A stretch of DNA of 9,587 nucleotides, taken from Candidatus Poribacteria bacterium (lineage in GTDB: Bacteria > Poribacteria > DTPJ01 > WJIO01). The notes below the pieces were generated by a model that worked only from the letters and a program-made list of their open reading frames with translations, had not been told where the DNA came from and did no database searches. The position numbers and the translations under genes are program-made. Below, piece after piece: positions 6,529 to 9,587 of this stretch (positions are counted from its first letter, which is position 1; each line of letters starts with the position of its first letter). The DNA lies in contig WJIO01000076.1 in assembly GCA_014730235.1 (NCBI GenBank), positions 1 to 9,587 on the forward strand, given 5' to 3'.

Positions 6529-7524
6529 TTGAAGGATAAAAAACTTGATTTTATAGGTTTCGGTGCATTAAATCTGGATCAGTTTTATCAGCTTCATAGT
6601 GATAAAAATACAGTTGATCTCATACCACTTCTAAAATCCGGTGGAGAGAGGATGGGAACTGACTCGGAGCGGGAACGTATTTTAAAAATCATAGACGAAA
6701 ACAGCCATCTTGTCAGTAAAAGCGGCGGAGGTCAGGCGGCAAATACATCAGTGGCTTTGTCTCGCATGGGGTTTAGCTGTGGTTTTATCGGTAAAGCCGG
6801 TAATGATGAAATGGGGGATTTACTACTGAATAGTCTGGAAAATGTTGATAAAAGTCATATCCAGCGCGGTGGAAACAGCGGCTTATGTCTTTGCCTGTTA
6901 GAAGATGATGGGGATAGAGCAAACCTGGTATTTCCCGGGTGCAATGATGATACTAAAATTACGGATGCAGATATAAATTACGCAAGAAATTCCAGAGTTG
7001 TCCATATAGCATCTTTCTGTAATACCAATCTTGTTGCTTTGCAATTAAAGCTTCTGAGGCATTTACAGGATACTAAGGTCACATTTGATCCGGGAGAAAT
7101 ATACAGCAGGCTTGGTATTGAAAAGCTTAAGGAAATCCTTGAATATACAACTGTGCTTTTTTCCACATCCGAAGAACTGGAGTTTATGACAGGAAAGACA
7201 CCTCGTAATGCCGCAAAAGACGTGCTGAAATGCGGAACTGAAATCGTTGTATGGAAAAAATCCAGTTATGGTTCTGAGATAATAACTTCTGATTCTAGTA
7301 TACCAATTTTGCCGGTTAAGGTAAATAATGTTGTAGATAAAACCGGAGCCGGAGATGTATATGCCGCTGGTTTTATCGCTGGTTTGCTAATGGATATGGA
7401 ATTAGAAAAATGTGGCAAACTGGGTAGTGCAGCAGCAGCTATGAGTATTACTGGATATGGTAGGGATAATTATCCTGACGAAGCTTTCCTGGATAGTTTT
7501 TTCAATTCCAGGTCGGTTTTATAA
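6529..7524 (+). CDS. PfkB-family carbohydrate kinase
   Basis: The protein has 331 residues and transfers phosphate from ATP to a sugar or nucleoside hydroxyl. The family signatures are clear. The N-terminal LDFIGFGALNLD strand leads to SGGGQAANTSVALSRMG (65-81), the first PfkB signature, then FIGKAGNDEMG (86-96). VDKTGAGDVYAAGFIAG (269-285) is the second signature, with the anion hole GAG and catalytic Asp276. The substrate cannot be fixed from sequence. I chose the TTG at 6529 because AAAGGTGGG (6515-6523) precedes it at the right distance. Initiation from 6478 is ruled out because that codon lies inside the promoter spacer. Divergence from an isomerase suggests the kinase acts on its ketose product. 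That role is usually taken by an FGGY kinase in fucose pathways, so the pairing is somewhat unusual. The stop codon lies within a 38-bp palindrome. Confidence 0.92.
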   Translation: MKDKKLDFIGFGALNLDQFYQLHSDKNTVDLIPLLKSGGERMGTDSERERILKIIDENSHLVSKSGGGQAANTSVALSRMGFSCGFIGKAGNDEMGDLLLNSLENVDKSHIQRGGNSGLCLCLLEDDGDRANLVFPGCNDDTKITDADINYARNSRVVHIASFCNTNLVALQLKLLRHLQDTKVTFDPGEIYSRLGIEKLKEILEYTTVLFSTSEELEFMTGKTPRNAAKDVLKCGTEIVVWKKSSYGSEIITSDSSIPILPVKVNNVVDKTGAGDVYAAGFIAGLLMDMELEKCGKLGSAAAAMSITGYGRDNYPDEAFLDSFFNSRSVL

Positions 7525-7540
7525 AACCGACCTGGAATTG
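7503..7540. terminator. Perfect 38-bp palindrome: candidate bidirectional terminator
   Basis: Arms 7503-7521 and 7522-7540 are perfect 19-bp reverse complements with no spacer. The left arm encodes the last residues of the kinase, the right arm begins with its TAA stop, and the tautomerase stop lies three bases beyond the right arm. Placement between convergent genes fits a shared terminator. It lacks a strong T run on either side, so it may also act as a transcript-end barrier or a binding site. Confidence 0.6.
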
Positions 7541-7543
7541 TCA

Positions 7544-7741
7544 CTATTTCTTCATCCGATCTGCAAGACATTCACCGCCGGAACCGATATTTTCCATATC
7601 ATTTTCCTTGATAATAACCACAAAAGCCTGTTTGGGTATAGTTCCGTATGCTTCACAGGCTGCATCAGTGAGTTTTGTTATCAACCTGCGTTTTTTCTCC
7701 GGATCATTGATTTTTCCACCTTCTACGGTAATAACTGGCAT
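7544..7741 (-). CDS. 4-oxalocrotonate tautomerase-superfamily protein, DmpI-like
   Basis: The protein has 65 residues including Met1, close to the 62-residue 4-oxalocrotonate tautomerase subunit. The start MPVITVEG places Pro directly after Met, so Met removal would expose the catalytic N-terminal proline. The ATG at 7741 has AAGGAG eight bases upstream. A longer reading from 7765 would bury the proline and overlap the upstream gene. The later IPKQAFVVIIKEND and ENIGSGGECLADR segments resemble DmpI-type members. In classical 4-OT, Arg11 and Arg39 bind the substrate; by simple alignment neither position is Arg here (Arg39 aligns with Val). Keto-enol tautomerisation of an unidentified 2-hydroxy-enoate or similar is therefore only inferred. 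It lies 20 bases after the aminotransferase stop and is probably co-transcribed. Family members usually act as hexamers in the cytoplasm. Confidence 0.85.
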   Translation of the reverse strand: MPVITVEGGKINDPEKKRRLITKLTDAACEAYGTIPKQAFVVIIKENDMENIGSGGECLADRMKK

Positions 7742-7761
7742 TGAAATTTCTCCTTCCCATT

Positions 7762-8910
7762 TCATTGTTTATTTATGTGATTACAGATTTGATTCAACCC
7801 CTCTTTCAGATTATCCTCAGAAGCGGCAAAGCATATTCTTATATAATTATCACCATCAGGACAGAAAGCCGTACCCGGTGAGACTGCCACTCTTTTATCT
7901 TTCAGCAAAGATAATGCAAAGGCTTCAGAATCCATTCCTGATTTTGAAATATCAATCAGCATGTATATAGTTCCCCGGGGTGAGTATACAAATAAATCGT
8001 TTTCCTTGAGTATTTCCACAGCTATATCTCTGCGTTTGCGATATGATTTTTTCATTATATCCAGTATCTCCTGAGGGCCTCTAAGGGCGGCTTCAGCGGC
8101 TTTTTGAGATACTGAGGATACGCAGGATGTATAAGGCTCCTGTATTTCAGTAATAAGACGGGAAAGATCAGATCTTGCAGCAACATATCCAACACGCCAT
8201 CCCGTCATGGAATACACCTTTGAAAAGCTGAAAATGCTTATTACCCGACCTTCTGTATCATATATGGCCGGGCTTATATGCTCTGCGTCAAACACAAGCT
8301 GGTCGTATGTTTCATCTGATATAAGATATAGATCATACTCCTCTGCTATTTCAAAGAAGCGCTTCTGTATTTCTTTGGGAAACACTGCTCCGGTAGGATT
8401 TGAAGGACTGTTTAGCATAATAACCTTGGTTTTATCAGTTATTAAATCGGGAATAACATCCATATCAGCTACGAAACCTTTATCTTTCAATAGTGGATAA
8501 CGCTTATATTTCCATCCGTTTACCGTTATAATCATATCGTAATCAGGCCAGCTAAAATCTGGTATCAGTATTTCTTCGTCTGGTTCCATCAGGGCCATCA
8601 ATGTTGTGGCGATAGCACATACTGCACCGGCAGTTACCGTAATATTTTCAATTGATGTATCAATTTTATTATACCGTTTCAGCTTTTCGACAATAGCTTC
8701 ACGAAGAGAGGTAATACCGGCATTGGGTGTGTACCGGGTAAATCCTGAATTAGCGGCTTCACATGCGGCTTTTACCACATGCTCTGGTGTTGGGAAGTCC
8801 GGTTGACCTACCTCCAGTCGAATAGCATCAGGTATATCCATAGCTATATGCATTATCTCCCTTATTCTAGAATGAGGCATAGCAAGGGCATTTCGGGATA
8901 AGGGCTTCAT
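7762..8910 (-). CDS. PLP-dependent class I/II aminotransferase
   Basis: The protein has 382 residues, typical of fold-type I aspartate aminotransferase-family enzymes. Visible landmarks are LEVGQPDFPTP (32-42), RYTPNAGITSLREAI (59-73), SPSNPTGAVF (168-177) with Asn171, SDETYDQL (198-205) with Asp199 and Tyr202, SFSKVYSMTGWRVGY (228-242) with the PLP-binding Lys231 and Arg239, and YIRICFA (356-362) with Arg358 for the substrate alpha-carboxylate. It moves an amino group from an amino acid to a 2-oxo acid in the cytoplasm. Assigning one substrate (aspartate, alanine, aromatic or branched-chain) would be guesswork. The ATG at 8910 has GGAG about eight bases upstream and a near-consensus promoter about 55 bases away. 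It leads a two-gene operon with the DmpI-like tautomerase. Confidence 0.93.
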   Translation of the reverse strand: MKPLSRNALAMPHSRIREIMHIAMDIPDAIRLEVGQPDFPTPEHVVKAACEAANSGFTRYTPNAGITSLREAIVEKLKRYNKIDTSIENITVTAGAVCAIATTLMALMEPDEEILIPDFSWPDYDMIITVNGWKYKRYPLLKDKGFVADMDVIPDLITDKTKVIMLNSPSNPTGAVFPKEIQKRFFEIAEEYDLYLISDETYDQLVFDAEHISPAIYDTEGRVISIFSFSKVYSMTGWRVGYVAARSDLSRLITEIQEPYTSCVSSVSQKAAEAALRGPQEILDIMKKSYRKRRDIAVEILKENDLFVYSPRGTIYMLIDISKSGMDSEAFALSLLKDKRVAVSPGTAFCPDGDNYIRICFAASEDNLKEGLNQICNHINKQ

Positions 8911-8963
8911 GATTTATTCTCCATCTTTTATAATTTATCCAATTATATTCCAGACCAGTGATT

Positions 8964-8992
8964 AGTATATATACATAGAACCACTTTGTCAA
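8964..8992 (-). promoter_or_regulatory. Near-consensus promoter of the aminotransferase-tautomerase operon
   Basis: On the minus strand TTGACA (8987-8992) is a perfect -35, then exactly 17 bases, then TATACT (8964-8969), which differs from TATAAT at one position. Transcription would begin near 8957, leaving a leader of about 47 bases. It is the strongest promoter match in the window. No operator is evident around it. Confidence 0.75.
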
Positions 8993-9008
8993 ATAAAACC
9001 TTTTTCAA

Positions 9009-9066
9009 CCAAGCATAAATTTACATCCCTGTGTTATTGCGAAGAACAGTGTAACAAATAAAGTTT
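9009..9066 (+). repeat. 58-bp direct repeat, copy 1
   Basis: The repeat starts CCAAGCATAAATTTACATCC and ends AACAAATAAAGTTT. It matches 9349-9407 with one single-base length difference and two substitutions. The middle, TGTTATTGCGAAGAACAG, has short TGTTA/TAACA arms and recalls dispersed intergenic repeats of the 'ATTGCGA' type. The right end abuts the family A element at 9067 exactly. Confidence 0.8.
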
Positions 9067-9263
9067 GGCTCTTCCGAATTGAGTGTGGAAATAATTTAAG
9101 GTTCTTCTGGGTTTAGTGGGGTTATAGTTGAAAATCCTCTCAGCTTGTCATTTCTGCGGAAGCAGGAATCCAGTAGATCCACATAAAGACTAGATTCCTG
9201 CTTCCGCAGGAATGACAGCATAAAGAATTTTCTTATCTTTAACACACTTAATTCGCAAGATCC
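9067..9263 (-). mobile_element. MITE-like element, family A, copy 2 (inverted orientation)
   Basis: The left end GGCTCTTCCGAATTGAGTGT and the reverse complement of the right end, GGATCTTGCGAATTAAGTGT, form terminal inverted repeats of about 26 bp. The element is 197 bp and non-coding. Its centre is a hairpin with 25-base arms (9146-9170 and 9193-9217, one mismatch) of the TGTCATT...AATGACA type. Aligning GAAAAT-CTCAGCTTGTCATT shows that it lies in the opposite orientation to copies 1 and 3, with about 30 extra bases near 9099-9130. No clear target duplication is visible. Confidence 0.65.
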
Positions 9264-9348
9264 AACAAGGCCAGTAAGTTTATTATCCCTGGATAACAAA
9301 CTACTCTTCATAATATAATTTATTTGTGTTATAATAATCCAGATTTAT
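9264..9348. other. Gene-free spacer between repeats
   Basis: AT-rich sequence with no credible reading frame, RNA gene or convincing promoter. It links the right end of family A copy 2 to the second copy of the 58-bp repeat. Confidence 0.6.
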
Positions 9349-9407
9349 CCAAGCATAAATTTTACATCCCTGTGTTATTGCGAAGAACGGAGTAACAAAT
9401 AAAGTTT
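9349..9407 (+). repeat. 58-bp direct repeat, copy 2
   Basis: This is the second copy of the repeat at 9009-9066, one base longer because of an extra T in the ATTTTAC tract. It lies 340 bases from the first copy. About 20 bases of AT-rich sequence separate it from the next family A element. Confidence 0.8.
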
Positions 9408-9428
9408 TTAGTCTGTATCAAAATTTTT

Positions 9429-9587
9429 GGCTCATCCAGTTTGAATGTGGAAGTGTAAAAGACATTGTCCAATTAAGAAAAAATATCCTCCATTTGTCAT
9501 TCCTGCTTCAAGCTTTTTGAAAAAGCTTGAAGCAGGAATGACAAGCTGAGAAAATTTTCAAATTATTACCATACTCAAACCGGAAGA
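9429..9587 (+). mobile_element. MITE-like element, family A, copy 3 (cut by window end)
   Basis: The element begins GGCTCATCCAGTTTGAATGT and ends CCATACTCAAACCGGAAGA at the window edge, about two bases short of its expected end. Copies 1 and 3 align along their whole length, including GACATTGTCCAATTAAGAAA and the stretch before the right end. It contains a perfect hairpin with 25-bp arms (9494-9518 and 9520-9544) around one G. It is in the same orientation as copy 1 and is non-coding. Confidence 0.7.

Noticed and set aside
7742-7765. Longer tautomerase start at 7765
   Set aside because: It would overlap the aminotransferase stop and place eight residues before the catalytic proline. AAGGAG fits the ATG at 7741.
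9096-9311. Minus-strand reading frame of 71 codons containing FLRKQESS and SCFRRND
   Set aside because: These peptides are what the family A hairpin gives when translated. The frame runs through both terminal-repeat and hairpin sequence, has no convincing ribosome site, and has no domain.
9009-9407. Possible CRISPR or tandem array from the repeated 58-bp unit
   Set aside because: There are only two copies, 340 bases apart with a mobile-element-like sequence between them. Spacing and repeat length do not fit an array.

Overview
The window is AT-rich bacterial DNA with eight protein-coding genes, short intergenic gaps, good Shine-Dalgarno sites and TTGACA/TATAAT-type promoters. It also carries many short non-coding repeats built round TGTCATTCCTGC/GCAGGAATGACA hairpins, and a perfect palindrome of the GTAGGGACACGG type. 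Such repeats are common in uncultured environmental bacteria. The gene content (sugar isomerase, PfkB kinase, Gfo/Idh oxidoreductase, amidohydrolase-like protein, PD40 propeller) suits a carbohydrate-degrading heterotroph. No rRNA, tRNA or ribosomal marker is present, so I do not name a phylum.

Layout. (1) 1-2837, plus strand: a tight three-gene operon made of the C-terminal part of a probable amidohydrolase/uronate-isomerase-like protein, an anchored or secreted PD40 beta-propeller protein, and a Gfo/Idh/MocA oxidoreductase. It ends at hairpins near 2805-2959. (2) 2989-4122, minus: a SAM-dependent methyltransferase resembling the Methyltransf_32 group. (3) 4123-4509, no gene: a stack of nested repeats. 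A MITE-like element with an 8-bp target duplication sits in the centre of an older palindrome. A second element with a 6-bp duplication sits inside the first one's right terminal repeat, and a perfect 34-bp palindrome sits inside the second. (4) 4510-6285, minus: an L-fucose-isomerase-family protein. It is divergent from (5) 6529-7524, plus: a PfkB-family kinase. Between them lie back-to-back sigma70-type promoters and an operator-like inverted repeat. (6) 7503-7540: a perfect 38-bp palindrome that contains the kinase stop codon and fills the gap to the convergent operon. (7) 7544-8910, minus: a PLP aminotransferase followed by a small DmpI-like tautomerase, behind a near-consensus promoter. 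(8) 8911-9587, no gene beyond that promoter: two more copies of the first MITE-like family in opposite orientations and a 58-bp repeat present twice.

How the genes may work together. The divergent isomerase and kinase are a plausible isomerise-then-phosphorylate pair for a pentose or deoxyhexose, with the aldolase not in view. The first operon looks like sugar or sugar-acid handling, with the propeller at the cell surface. The aminotransferase/tautomerase pair suggests amino-acid to keto-acid chemistry. Substrates are inferred. I found no defence system, CRISPR array, phage or transposase gene. The most unusual content is the nested, datable history of the small repeats at 4143-4472.
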